A stretch of 64,000 bases of DNA from Segatella copri. Lineage in GTDB: Bacteria > Bacteroidota > Bacteroidia > Bacteroidales > Bacteroidaceae. The translations under genes and the position numbers were made by a program. The stretch lies in assembly GCF_019249655.2 (NCBI RefSeq), contig NZ_CP137557.1, forward strand, positions 2,203,001 through 2,267,000, written 5' to 3'. Below, one piece after another: positions 44,473 to 52,458 of the stretch. Position 1 is the stretch's first letter. Each line of letters opens with the position of its first letter. Under the pieces are notes generated by a model, which was not told where the DNA came from, did not search any database, and saw only the letters and a list, made by a program, of their open reading frames with translations.

Positions 44473-44535
44473 AAACATTTTCTCGGTGGGTAGTGGCTGA
44501 TGGCTGCTACCTGCCAAGTAACAACACTTAAAGCA

Positions 44536-45117
44536 ATGAACATGGTACAGGTTTACATCAAGGGACAGGAGGATAAGGAGTTGAGCAGCTTTTTGCGCTA
44601 TTATCCGGTACGTATCAAGAATATCGGTATGGATGCTTTCTTCGACCGCCAGGTTATCTATGATTTCAAGGATGGTCGAAATCATGCTGATGTGGCGAAA
44701 TGCGTGGCAAAGATGCTTGTCAAGAAGTTTGGTCGTAAGGTTCGCAGCGTGGTCTTCTCTTGCGTTCCTGCAAGCAGTCAGGAGCGTAACGAGGCACGCA
44801 ACAAGAACTTCTCTGAACTTGTCTGCAAGTTTTCCGGAGCAATCAACGGCTTTTCCCATGTCAAGGTTGTTGGCGAACGTACCGCTGTTCATGGCACAAA
44901 GGTCAAGAAGGATGAGCGAGAAAAGCGCTTGAAGGAAAAGAATAATATTGAGGTGGATGCTAACTTCTTCAAAAACAAGATAGTCTGCATTTGGGACGAT
45001 GTGGTCACTACCGGCACTTCTTTCTGTGCCTACACCGCACAATTAGAACAAGTAGGGGCGCACGTAACAAACGGCATTTTCCTCGGCAAGACATCATATA
45101 AATATGTACAGCAATGA
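44536..45117 (+). CDS. Phosphoribosyltransferase-like protein
   Basis: A 193 aa protein with a type-I PRTase signature near the C-terminus: KIVCIWDDVVTTGTSFCAYT (the PRPP loop is DDVVTTGTS). The N-terminus (MVQVYIKGQEDKELSSFLRY) is unlike ComF. The ATG at 44536 is preferred over 44500 as the latter has no family support. The ATGA overlap with the SLOG gene suggests functional linkage: PRPP-dependent nucleotide chemistry plus a nucleotide-binding Rossmann partner. Confidence 0.7.
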   Translation: MNMVQVYIKGQEDKELSSFLRYYPVRIKNIGMDAFFDRQVIYDFKDGRNHADVAKCVAKMLVKKFGRKVRSVVFSCVPASSQERNEARNKNFSELVCKFSGAINGFSHVKVVGERTAVHGTKVKKDEREKRLKEKNNIEVDANFFKNKIVCIWDDVVTTGTSFCAYTAQLEQVGAHVTNGIFLGKTSYKYVQQ

Positions 45118-45611
45118 AAAGAAAGAATATGACAAAGTTTGACAAGGCTGTTTCGGCAGCCTTTACAGGCCATCGCTTTTACAACTTCTCTCAGCAGGAG
45201 GTCATAAGAGAGCGATTGACCAAAGCCATCCTCGAAGCTTACGAGCATGGCATCAGTAATTTTATTTCGGGATTCGCCATCGGTATTGACTTGATGGCAG
45301 CCCAGATAGTGCAGTCGCTGAAACCTTCCTGCCCAGGAATGACGCTTACCGCAGCCATTCCTTTCAGAGGTCAGGCAGACAGGTTCAAGCCCAGCGATAG
45401 GGTGGTTTATGATGGATTGATGGCTTCAGCAGATGAGGTGATCGTCCTTTCAGAATACTATTACACCCGATGTTTTCTTGATAGAGACGAGTTCATGGTT
45501 GAGAATGCGTCCCTTCTCATTGCCTTCTATGATGGGAGAGAGAAGGGTGGAACCTACTACACTTTCAAGAAAGCCAATAGTTTGGGCATTCCCGTGGTGA
45601 ATATATATTGA
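45114..45611 (+). CDS. SLOG-family protein (YspA/DUF1273-like)
   Basis: A 165 aa Rossmann-fold protein of the SLOG superfamily (AAFTGHRF near residue 15, FISGFAIGIDLMAAQIVQSL, ADEVIVLSEYYY). SLOG proteins bind or sense nucleotide-derived ligands, and relatives (DprA, LOG, TIR-linked sensors) take part in DNA uptake or immunity. Starts inside the stop codon of the preceding gene, so translation is coupled. Confidence 0.75.
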   Translation: MKRKNMTKFDKAVSAAFTGHRFYNFSQQEVIRERLTKAILEAYEHGISNFISGFAIGIDLMAAQIVQSLKPSCPGMTLTAAIPFRGQADRFKPSDRVVYDGLMASADEVIVLSEYYYTRCFLDRDEFMVENASLLIAFYDGREKGGTYYTFKKANSLGIPVVNIY

Positions 45612-45634
45612 ATAACTCGTAAAATATCAAGCTT

Positions 45635-45748
45635 ATGAATGAATTTGTTGACATCATCGTTATCTACATCGTTTTCCGTGCCATCCTCGCCTTCCTGGGC
45701 GCATGGTGGCATGGTGACGGACGCAACGATTTCAGACGAGACCGATAA
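45635..45748 (+). CDS. 37-aa membrane microprotein
   Basis: From ATG at 45635 the frame encodes one hydrophobic helix (DIIVIYIVFRAILAFLG) followed by a charged tail (HGDGRNDFRRDR), ending with TAA at 45748. It lies 23 bp after the SLOG stop in the same direction. The composition is protein-like but there is no comparison to support it. Confidence 0.4.
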   Translation: MNEFVDIIVIYIVFRAILAFLGAWWHGDGRNDFRRDR

Positions 45749-45989
45749 AGGGATTGGTCTCGATAGTATTGCCAATCATCGTGGTGAAACCGCCTGGCAG
45801 ACCGAAGAGTGTAGAATACCACCATTTATGCATCCATCTGTTTCCCTTATCTGCGATGCCTTGAAAGATTCATTTCTACGTTACATTGGCTTTTCTGAAA
45901 AATATTCTTAAATTTAATGCCGAAAAGCTGTATATTTCATCTTTTCTTTGTATTTTTGCAAAAGAATTACGAATTTAAGCACGAAAGAT

Positions 45990-47270
45990 ATGATATTACA
46001 ATTTAAAGTAAAGAATTTCCTTTCTATAAGAGAAGAGCAGACGCTGGATTTTACGGCTTCTGCTGACAAAACGTATGAAGACTACGCTGTTGTTAAAATA
46101 AAAGGTGTTCGCATTTCCAAATTGGGCGTTGTTTACGGACCAAACGCATCTGGCAAGAGCAACATCCTCAAAGCTTTGGCTTGGTTCATTTTTTATTTGG
46201 TTGCAAGTCGTTCCAAGAAACCTGGTACAGGCACAGGACTGACACCATTCATGATGGATGAGGATAGCCGAAACCGAAACTCATCATTTGAATTGATTTT
46301 CTATATTGGTGATGTCAGATATGAATATTCCGTTGTCTTGAACAACCAAAAGATTTATAAGGAAGAACTGTACTTCTATCCCAATAACCGCCGTGCGCTC
46401 TTTTATGAGCGTACTTGGAATGAGGATAAGAGCAATTCTTCAATTTCTTTCGGACCATTGCTGAAGTTGTCTGCAACACAGAAACTGTTCATAGAGTCAA
46501 ATTGCATTTCCAATGCTACGGTACTCACAACCTATAAGAATGCAAACGTTGAAAAGAATGTTGAACTTGACAAAGTCTTCAATTATTTTGAAAGCGAGTT
46601 CATGCCTTTGCTCAGCAAGAATGATAATCTTGGACAGTTAGCTAACGATGTGGTAAGATTGGATGCTGACAGCAAGAAGTTTATCTGCGAGATGCTTGAA
46701 AAGGCTGATTTCAACATTTCCGACATATACATCAAGGAAGAAAAAGGTGAGGTTTCTGAGGAAGCAATGGAGAAGTTCAGAAAGATAGCAAAAATCTTAC
46801 ATATCTCGGAACCTCAGGACAAGAGCATATCTACAGAAGAATTGTTCTTCACCCACAAGACTCCTTTCTATACGGGAAGTCTTTCTAACATGGTGGAATC
46901 GGAAGGTACCAACCGTATGTACGGTTTGTCGGCATTGTTATTTACACTTATCAAAAACAATCAGACATTGCTGTGTGATGAGTTGGAGAACTCGCTGCAT
47001 TACGACCTGTTCACCCATATTATCAAGACATTCCTTGTAAATTCAGACCGGGCACAATTGATATTCTCTACTCATAGTCTTATGCTTCTTGACGAGGATT
47101 TTATCCGCAGGGATATGGTGTATTTTGCCAGCAAAAACGAATCGGGAGCGACAGAGATTTATCGTGCCAAAGATTTCGGTCTCCATAAGGAAGTGTCCAT
47201 CCTCAATGCTTACAGAGCTGGTAAGTTGGGAGCAAAGCCTCAGTTGGGCAGTATATTTATTGACGAATAA
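45990..47270 (+). CDS. RloA-like AAA ATPase (second AbiL-type system)
   Basis: 426 aa from ATG at 45990, with TATTTTTG at about 45950 as promoter. ILQFKVKNFLSIREEQTLDF, Walker A YGPNASGKSN and a Walker B region LLCDELENSLHYDLF, then QLIFSTHSLML. The plan matches the ATPase of 32997-34322. Its downstream partner is only a fragment, so this is an orphan sensor. Confidence 0.8.
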   Translation: MILQFKVKNFLSIREEQTLDFTASADKTYEDYAVVKIKGVRISKLGVVYGPNASGKSNILKALAWFIFYLVASRSKKPGTGTGLTPFMMDEDSRNRNSSFELIFYIGDVRYEYSVVLNNQKIYKEELYFYPNNRRALFYERTWNEDKSNSSISFGPLLKLSATQKLFIESNCISNATVLTTYKNANVEKNVELDKVFNYFESEFMPLLSKNDNLGQLANDVVRLDADSKKFICEMLEKADFNISDIYIKEEKGEVSEEAMEKFRKIAKILHISEPQDKSISTEELFFTHKTPFYTGSLSNMVESEGTNRMYGLSALLFTLIKNNQTLLCDELENSLHYDLFTHIIKTFLVNSDRAQLIFSTHSLMLLDEDFIRRDMVYFASKNESGATEIYRAKDFGLHKEVSILNAYRAGKLGAKPQLGSIFIDE

Positions 47271-47284
47271 GAAAGGAGGTTAAC

Positions 47285-47422
47285 ATGGAACAGAGACCGC
47301 TTGAATATACCGTCAAAATCTATTGTGAGGGTTTTACGGAATGGTACTACTTTGAATGGTTGCGCACCATCCATCTTACTCCTGCAGAATATCGCAGGGA
47401 AATTTACGGGACTGCTAAGTGA
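47285..47422 (+). pseudogene. Truncated RloB partner
   Basis: 45 codons (start MEQRPLEYTV) carry only the first RloB motif YCEGFTEWYYFEW and end with TGA. The normal second acidic motif and C-terminal domain are missing, and 47424-47495 contains a second short remnant frame beginning MAKIEKIL. The gene begins 14 bp after the ATPase. Confidence 0.7.
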
Positions 47423-47541
47423 TGGCTAAAATTGAAAAGATACTCTATGATAATGCAAATATACAGAACTCTGCTATGCGAAAAAAGCTGTAACTTTGCA
47501 CCGTCAAAAGAATAGTTGAAATTTAAAAGATTAGTTTAATT

Positions 47542-48384
47542 ATGGAAAAGGAAATATTATTGAATAATGGAGTGAAGATTCCTACACCGGGTTTCGGAAC
47601 GTTTCTTACTCCTGATGGAGCAACCTGCGTTGAAGCTGTGAAAGCTGCCATCGCTGCAGGCTACACCCACATCGACACTGCTGCTATCTATAAAAATGAG
47701 AAGAGCGTGGGCGAGGGAATCAAGGAAAGTGGAATCAAGCGTGAGAATCTCTTTGTTACCAGCAAGGTTTGGAACACGGAGCGTGGTTACGACAAGACCT
47801 TGAAGGCGTTTGACAAGACTTTGAGCGATTTAGGTCTCGATTATCTCGACCTCTACCTCATCCATTGGCCAGCCAACGAGTTGCAGTTTGGCAAGGATGC
47901 AAATCAGCTGAATGTAGATACTTGGAAAGCGATGGAGCGTCTGCATGAAGAGGGCTTGATTCGCAGCATCGGTCTTTCCAACTTCATGCAGCATCATGCA
48001 GAGCCAGTAATGGCGAAGGCAAACATCTGTCCAATGGTTGACCAGATAGAGCATCATCCTGGATTCACCCAGAAGGAGTGTGTTGAGTTCTGCAAGAAGA
48101 ACAATATTCTTGTGGAAGCATGGAGTCCATTGGGAAGAGGTAATGTTTTGGATAATCCTCTCTTGAAGTCAATTGCTGCCAGCCATGGCAAGAGCGTGGC
48201 TCAGGTAGTTATCCGTTGGGTGATGCAGACAGGCGTGCTGCCACTGGCAAAGTCGGTTACTCCAAGCCGAATCAAGGAAAATATCGATGTATTCGATTTT
48301 GAACTCTCTCAGCAGGAAATGTTTGAAATCGCATCGCTGAAGGCAGACAGAATAGGTTCAGACCCGGATACATGTGACTTCTAA
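47542..48384 (+). CDS. Aldo/keto reductase
   Basis: A 280 aa NADPH-dependent aldo/keto reductase. The catalytic tetrad is visible: Asp and Tyr in HIDTAAIYKNEKSVGEG, Lys in VTSKVW, His in LYLIHWPA; the cofactor region LAKSVTPSRIKENIDVFDFE is complete. TAnnTTTG promoter-like (TAACTTTG, about 47487). A second AKR lies at 51607-52455. Confidence 0.9.
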   Translation: MEKEILLNNGVKIPTPGFGTFLTPDGATCVEAVKAAIAAGYTHIDTAAIYKNEKSVGEGIKESGIKRENLFVTSKVWNTERGYDKTLKAFDKTLSDLGLDYLDLYLIHWPANELQFGKDANQLNVDTWKAMERLHEEGLIRSIGLSNFMQHHAEPVMAKANICPMVDQIEHHPGFTQKECVEFCKKNNILVEAWSPLGRGNVLDNPLLKSIAASHGKSVAQVVIRWVMQTGVLPLAKSVTPSRIKENIDVFDFELSQQEMFEIASLKADRIGSDPDTCDF

Positions 48385-48432
48385 TACGGTATGGTTTGGA
48401 GTGAAATGCTCTCAAAACATATAAGATGAAAA

Positions 48433-48478
48433 TGTAAAAAGTTACGGAGATAATTCATATTCTCCGTAACTTCTTACA
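48433..48478. terminator. Bidirectional terminator
   Basis: TGTAAAAAGTTACGGAGA faces TCTCCGTAACTTCTTACA with one mismatch, between the convergent AKR and DUF3791 genes. Confidence 0.75.
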
Positions 48479-48498
48479 TTAAGCCTCCATTTTTGAAG

Positions 48499-48711
48499 TT
48501 ATTGGGTTTCCCTCAGTTCTTCTATGAGGTTTTCAAGAATATAATCATCGCTCATAAGCTGTAAACCATATTTCGGGTCAGACAGTTGCTGGTACACCTT
48601 AGTAGTGTAAAACAAGTTGAGTGCCCTTTCTGCATCAATATGCAGAGTTTCTGCCAGCATCATTATTATTCGGCTTTGTTTGCGCCATAATACAGAATCC
48701 CTCATAGTCAA
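48499..48711 (-). CDS. DUF3791 protein
   Basis: A 70 aa DUF3791-type protein (IIMMLAETLHIDAERALNLF, YYTTKVYQQL). It overlaps the DUF3990 gene by 4 bp. The third gene of the cassette, 49211-49444, is a second DUF3791-like protein, so the DUF3990 gene is flanked by two. Confidence 0.7.
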   Translation of the reverse strand: MTMRDSVLWRKQSRIIMMLAETLHIDAERALNLFYTTKVYQQLSDPKYGLQLMSDDYILENLIEELRETQ

Positions 48712-49214
48712 TCCTCCTTTTCTATTTGTTCTGACGAAATAAACGACAGATAGTTGTCAACAATCTCTTGGTTCAATATGCAGAGTTGATGATTTACAGC
48801 CTTGTATTTCAATTGTCCTAGGGCTTGCTCGGCTGTAATGACATTGTTCTCGTAGTCTTCTACTGTATCAATGACATTATCGTTGGCAACACCACCTTCC
48901 ACGATGTCATACATGGTTTGCTTTGTACCTCCTTTGCGGCAATCTACAACATATTCCAGCCATTCAAGGTTGTAACTGTCGAAGATTTTAATGCGATAAT
49001 CCTTATTCTTTACTGCGTCATAATCAAATGAATATATAGATAAAGTCGGTAGGGCGTTGCGTCCTTTTCTCTCTGCAATAGTTTTTGCCCATGAGGAAGC
49101 CTGTTGGCGCAATTTGGTAAGGTAGAAACCTTGCCCAAAGTCCACCTTCTTTCTTCCTAATTTTACAAGTGGTTTACCAACTTGTATATAAGAGCCATGA
49201 TATAGTGTTATCAT
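48708..49214 (-). CDS. DUF3990 protein, ADP-ribosyltransferase-like toxin
   Basis: A 168 aa DUF3990 protein. LYHGSYIQVGKPLVKLGRKK, DFGQGFYLTKLRQQASSWAK and YDIVEGGVANDNVIDTV resemble the fold of ADP-ribosyltransferases (a His/Tyr/Asn-Glu type site). It overlaps both neighbouring DUF3791 genes by 4 bp. Such cassettes behave as toxin-antitoxin modules in related genomes by prediction; the activity here is inference. Confidence 0.75.
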   Translation of the reverse strand: MITLYHGSYIQVGKPLVKLGRKKVDFGQGFYLTKLRQQASSWAKTIAERKGRNALPTLSIYSFDYDAVKNKDYRIKIFDSYNLEWLEYVVDCRKGGTKQTMYDIVEGGVANDNVIDTVEDYENNVITAEQALGQLKYKAVNHQLCILNQEIVDNYLSFISSEQIEKED

Positions 49215-49444
49215 ACTTCTTTCTCCCAGTTTAATAAAGTTTCACTAATGTCGTCTGCCACCCAGTCAAGGCTTTGTGTATGAAGGTCTTCATACCGTTT
49301 AATCAGCCTACGATGAATCAGTCCCTGCTTCAGCAGGCGGTCGTGCATCTCCTTTCCGGAAATGCCCAATTTACGTGCTCCACTCTCTATTGCCATAACG
49401 GCGAAGTGAATATGTCTATATGTATTATTGTCTGAATATGCCAT
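49211..49444 (-). CDS. DUF3791 protein, first gene of the cassette
   Basis: A 77 aa protein (HIHFAVMAIESGARKLGISG, ... RYEDLHTQSLDWVADDI) of DUF3791 type. It overlaps the DUF3990 gene by 4 bp. It is probably the antitoxin or regulator of the cassette. Confidence 0.7.
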   Translation of the reverse strand: MAYSDNNTYRHIHFAVMAIESGARKLGISGKEMHDRLLKQGLIHRRLIKRYEDLHTQSLDWVADDISETLLNWEKEV

Positions 49445-49740
49445 ATTCTGTATTCCGTTTATTTTGTATTCTTTATTGTTCCTTCATGCTCTAATCATTT
49501 GATAGATATGCGCCTGAATCTATGGGATAAGCCAAGTTCAACCCCATATTGGCACTATATATCTGCAAAAATACAAAAAATATTCAGAAAAGTGATTTAA
49601 TGAATGAATTTTGTTTGCAGGACGAACTTGATTTAACCTTATTTATATGCTAGAGGGTTGTTGATGGCATCTTGAATAACCAGAAATCCTTAATGACCTT
49701 AATGACCTTGACCTTAATGACCGGAAACGCCCCTAAACAT

Positions 49741-50181
49741 TCATTTATTTTTCTGATGAAACTCCTTCCTTGTCTTAGCCATTGCTTCTGTAGCCCTATC
49801 GTGGGTCTTTATCAGCAATGGACTCTTGTGATATTGCACAATCTTGACCCCAACTGAGTTGTGCCTTTTCTTTTCCTCGATGCATTGAACTATCAAGTCC
49901 GGATTTGCCGACTTTGATGTTGGAGCCTTGTCAAAGTTCTGAATATAGGCAGCGTTGGTCAAGAAGAGAATGTCGGAGCCTTCCGGGATTTCCTGCATTA
50001 CCTTGATCATGAGGGTTAGCATCATTCGGAACTCCGTGGTGTGTAGGTCGCTGATTACATCACGGTTAATGATACAGCCGTTGTTCTCAATCACAACGGC
50101 AGCACCACCAGCTCGCTCTTTATGGCCATAATCACATGAGCCACCTATCCAAACGTAATATGTAGATGTGTCTTGTGTCAT
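49741..50181 (-). CDS. RNase H-like protein without catalytic residues
   Basis: A 146 aa protein that aligns by pattern with RNase HI: YVWIGGSCDYGHKERAGGAA in place of DGSC...GGWG, TTEFRMMLTLMI in place of TNNRMEL, and LFLTNAAYIQN in place of YTDSxYV. The catalytic Asp, Glu and second Asp read Gly, Met and Asn, and the last Asp also looks replaced (HDRATEAM). It should bind RNA-DNA hybrid or act structurally rather than cleave. It lies 13 bp after the AbiEi-like gene. Confidence 0.6.
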   Translation of the reverse strand: MTQDTSTYYVWIGGSCDYGHKERAGGAAVVIENNGCIINRDVISDLHTTEFRMMLTLMIKVMQEIPEGSDILFLTNAAYIQNFDKAPTSKSANPDLIVQCIEEKKRHNSVGVKIVQYHKSPLLIKTHDRATEAMAKTRKEFHQKNK

Positions 50182-50194
50182 AATTATTCTTTAC

Positions 50195-50758
50195 TTACAG
50201 TTTCATTTGTAGATAATTTCCCAGGATGTTGCCAACACGCAATTGTCGGGCATAATCCATTAGTTTACTGATATTTCTTCCTGGTCTGGAAAGATAGTTA
50301 TCGATGATTTCAGAACAGACGTCAATGCCCACCTTATTGCGGAACTTTACTGCATCGCATACGCATCGTTCTACATCATATACCTTTACCTTAAATCCAT
50401 CTATGACTTTCTCCATCACGCCGATTTCAAGAATGTTGGAAGTATAGTGATGGAGCTCTATCTTTGGGAATGAAGGAACTTTTACTTTTCTATCCCTTTT
50501 GATGGCGACATGATAAGCCTGAGGCATGGATGACGTAAGCTGATGGATATTCCAGGCAGACCAAAGGCAGAGAATGCCGTTTGGAACAATAGACTCTATA
50601 TCAACCATACATGCTGACAATTGGTCTATGTTAGCATATACGCCACGGCAAACCTGAATCAGTTCACCTTGACGAACGGCTTCCAGCATCTTGTAGTAAG
50701 CTGTTCGTCCTTGTACTTTGACGCTTGCAGATGATATGAATGAATTCTTTGTTTCCAT
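50195..50758 (-). CDS. AbiEi-type antitoxin/regulator
   Basis: 187 aa from ATG at 50758. FISSASVKVQGRTAYYKMLE is a winged-helix start (AbiEi N-terminal); the C-terminal part (GVMEKVIDGFKVKVYDVERC, DAVKFRNKVG) matches AbiEi C-terminal antitoxin domain. No AbiEii nucleotidyltransferase gene is next to it. A palindrome GGTACAAAAGTACC (about 50776-50790) just before the start could be an autoregulatory operator, and TACTTTTG a -7 element. Confidence 0.7.
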   Translation of the reverse strand: METKNSFISSASVKVQGRTAYYKMLEAVRQGELIQVCRGVYANIDQLSACMVDIESIVPNGILCLWSAWNIHQLTSSMPQAYHVAIKRDRKVKVPSFPKIELHHYTSNILEIGVMEKVIDGFKVKVYDVERCVCDAVKFRNKVGIDVCSEIIDNYLSRPGRNISKLMDYARQLRVGNILGNYLQMKL

Positions 50759-50880
50759 AATTGTTCTCCTAATTTTGGTACAAAAGTACCACAAATGTTG
50801 CTAAGTGTGGTAGCTTTGTACGGGATAATGGAAAGGCTCTTTCTCCAATGTATGGTTATTCGTTTTCTATATTCTTCCTT

Positions 50881-51561
50881 TTATTTTATCTTCAATGTCC
50901 GCAGATAATCCTTCTGCTCAGGCGAGATTCTGTAGCTCTCGATTGCTTTCTGGATGGTCTTGTTGTGCGTTCAGGGAGCAAGACGGTTTTGCTCGATGTA
51001 GGGAATCGTTGCGTCCCATTGCTTGGCAAGGGCGGTGGCAAAGAACCAGGCAACCATCATCTTTACGTAATACTCTTCGCTCCTTACTGATGCAGGAATT
51101 TCAAGATATTTTGCCTTGAAGTCTTTATCCAGGTAATGAGACATAAGCGCCTCTATTCCAAAGCGACAAGTATAGACATGTGATGATTTACTCCAAGCCT
51201 TGATTTTTGCCAATAGCTCCTTCTTGTGTTTGGCAAACACCTTCGGAGACATGATGTCGCAAACAGCCCAGTTGTCCACGAATGGCAGGAAACTGTCTGT
51301 TAGACGAATGCATTCCTCGTAGTCCTTTACCTCGGAAATGAGGAGTCCGTGAAGCATGTTCTCATCGTAGTATTCGTGAGGAAGCTGATGAAGGAATTCC
51401 TCGCATTCTTTCTCCTTTGTAAACTCTTTTGCGAACTTGCGGAGCACAGGAACACGAATGCCTATGAAACTCTCCACAGGCACTCCCGGTGTCAGTTTGG
51501 CTTGGAAAGCAGCATACTGCTTATCCTGCATGGCGAACAGTCTTTCTTGAAATGAAGTCAT
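50881..51561 (-). pseudogene. AlkD-like DNA alkylation repair protein with in-frame UGA
   Basis: The first 196 codons encode an AlkD-type HEAT-repeat protein (MTSFQERLFAMQDKQYAAFQ, YDENMLHGLLISEVKDYEEC, NWAVCDIMSPKVF). At 50971-50973 a TGA falls where relatives have Trp (normally ...PWTHNKxIQKAIES); 29 intact codons follow in the same frame (THNKTIQKAIESYRISPEQK ...) to TAA at 50881. If UGA is read, the protein is 226 aa, the normal length. Otherwise it is truncated before the last helices. Confidence 0.75.
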
Positions 51562-51606
51562 AAATTCTTTGTTTTATATTGAGCCTTAGTTAGAGTGATT
51601 GTCACA

Positions 51607-52455
51607 TTATTCTGTAGGTTTCACCACAGCTCTCCACTCCATAAACTGCTTGGTTGTTTCTCCGCTATGATGGTCGAGGAAGAGACTATGGGCGGTGTCG
51701 AGCGCAGCAATCTTCTGCATGTCCTCAGCATCAAGTTCGAAGTCGAAGAGATTCTGATTCTCCTGCATTCGTTCCTTATGAACAGTCTTCGGGATGATGA
51801 TTACATCGCTCTGCAACAGCCAGCGCAAGGCTACTTGTGCGGCAGTCTTGCCGTATTTCTCGCCAATCTGGGTGAGGGTAGGGTTGGTGAACAGTCCGTT
51901 CTGACCTTCTGCCAACGGAGCCCATGCCATGAGCTTGGTGCCAAACTCATTCATGAATTTTCGGGTCTCGTGCTGCTGGTTGAACACGTGCGTCTCCATC
52001 TGGTTCACCATCGGTGCAATCTCCATGTTGGAAGCCAGGTCTATAAGGTGATCAGGGAAGAAGTTGCTCACTCCGATGGCACGAATCTTTCCTGGCTTGT
52101 AAGCTTTTTCCAAGTCACGATAGGCACCGTAGCGGTCGCAGTAAGGCTGGTGGAGGAGCATCAGGTCGATGTAGTCGGTCTGCAGTTTGCGCAGACTCTC
52201 GTCGATGCTCTTCATGGTCTGTCCATCGCCATAGTTGGAAGGCCAGACCTTGGAAACGAGGAAAATCTCATCACGATTCACGCCGCTTTTCTTCCATGCG
52301 TTGCCCACGGCTTCCTCGTTGAGATAAGCCTGCGCAGTATCTATCATCCTATAGCCCACGCTGAGAGCATCCACCACACAACGCTCACACTCATCAGGTT
52401 CCACCTGATAAACACCATATCCCAGTTGTGGCATTTCCACGCCATTGCTTAACAT
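51607..52455 (-). CDS. Aldo/keto reductase interrupted at its 5' end by IS1380
   Basis: The surviving frame starts MLSNGVEMPQLGYGVYQVEP and has the AKR tetrad (MIDTAQAYLNEEAVGNA, LVSKVW, LMLLHQPY). Beyond the IS, 54053-54066 on the minus strand reads MKKI in frame, so the original start was ATG at 54066. The IS sits four codons into the gene, and the enzyme may still be made from the internal ATG or from a start inside the IS terminus. 282 aa as delimited. Confidence 0.85.
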   Translation of the reverse strand: MLSNGVEMPQLGYGVYQVEPDECERCVVDALSVGYRMIDTAQAYLNEEAVGNAWKKSGVNRDEIFLVSKVWPSNYGDGQTMKSIDESLRKLQTDYIDLMLLHQPYCDRYGAYRDLEKAYKPGKIRAIGVSNFFPDHLIDLASNMEIAPMVNQMETHVFNQQHETRKFMNEFGTKLMAWAPLAEGQNGLFTNPTLTQIGEKYGKTAAQVALRWLLQSDVIIIPKTVHKERMQENQNLFDFELDAEDMQKIAALDTAHSLFLDHHSGETTKQFMEWRAVVKPTE

Positions 52456-52458
52456 TAT

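Noticed and set aside
45639..45911. 90-codon frame overlapping the 37-aa microprotein
   Set aside because: The other frame gives a clean membrane helix with its own ATG and stop; the longer frame is Ser-rich and shows no family features.
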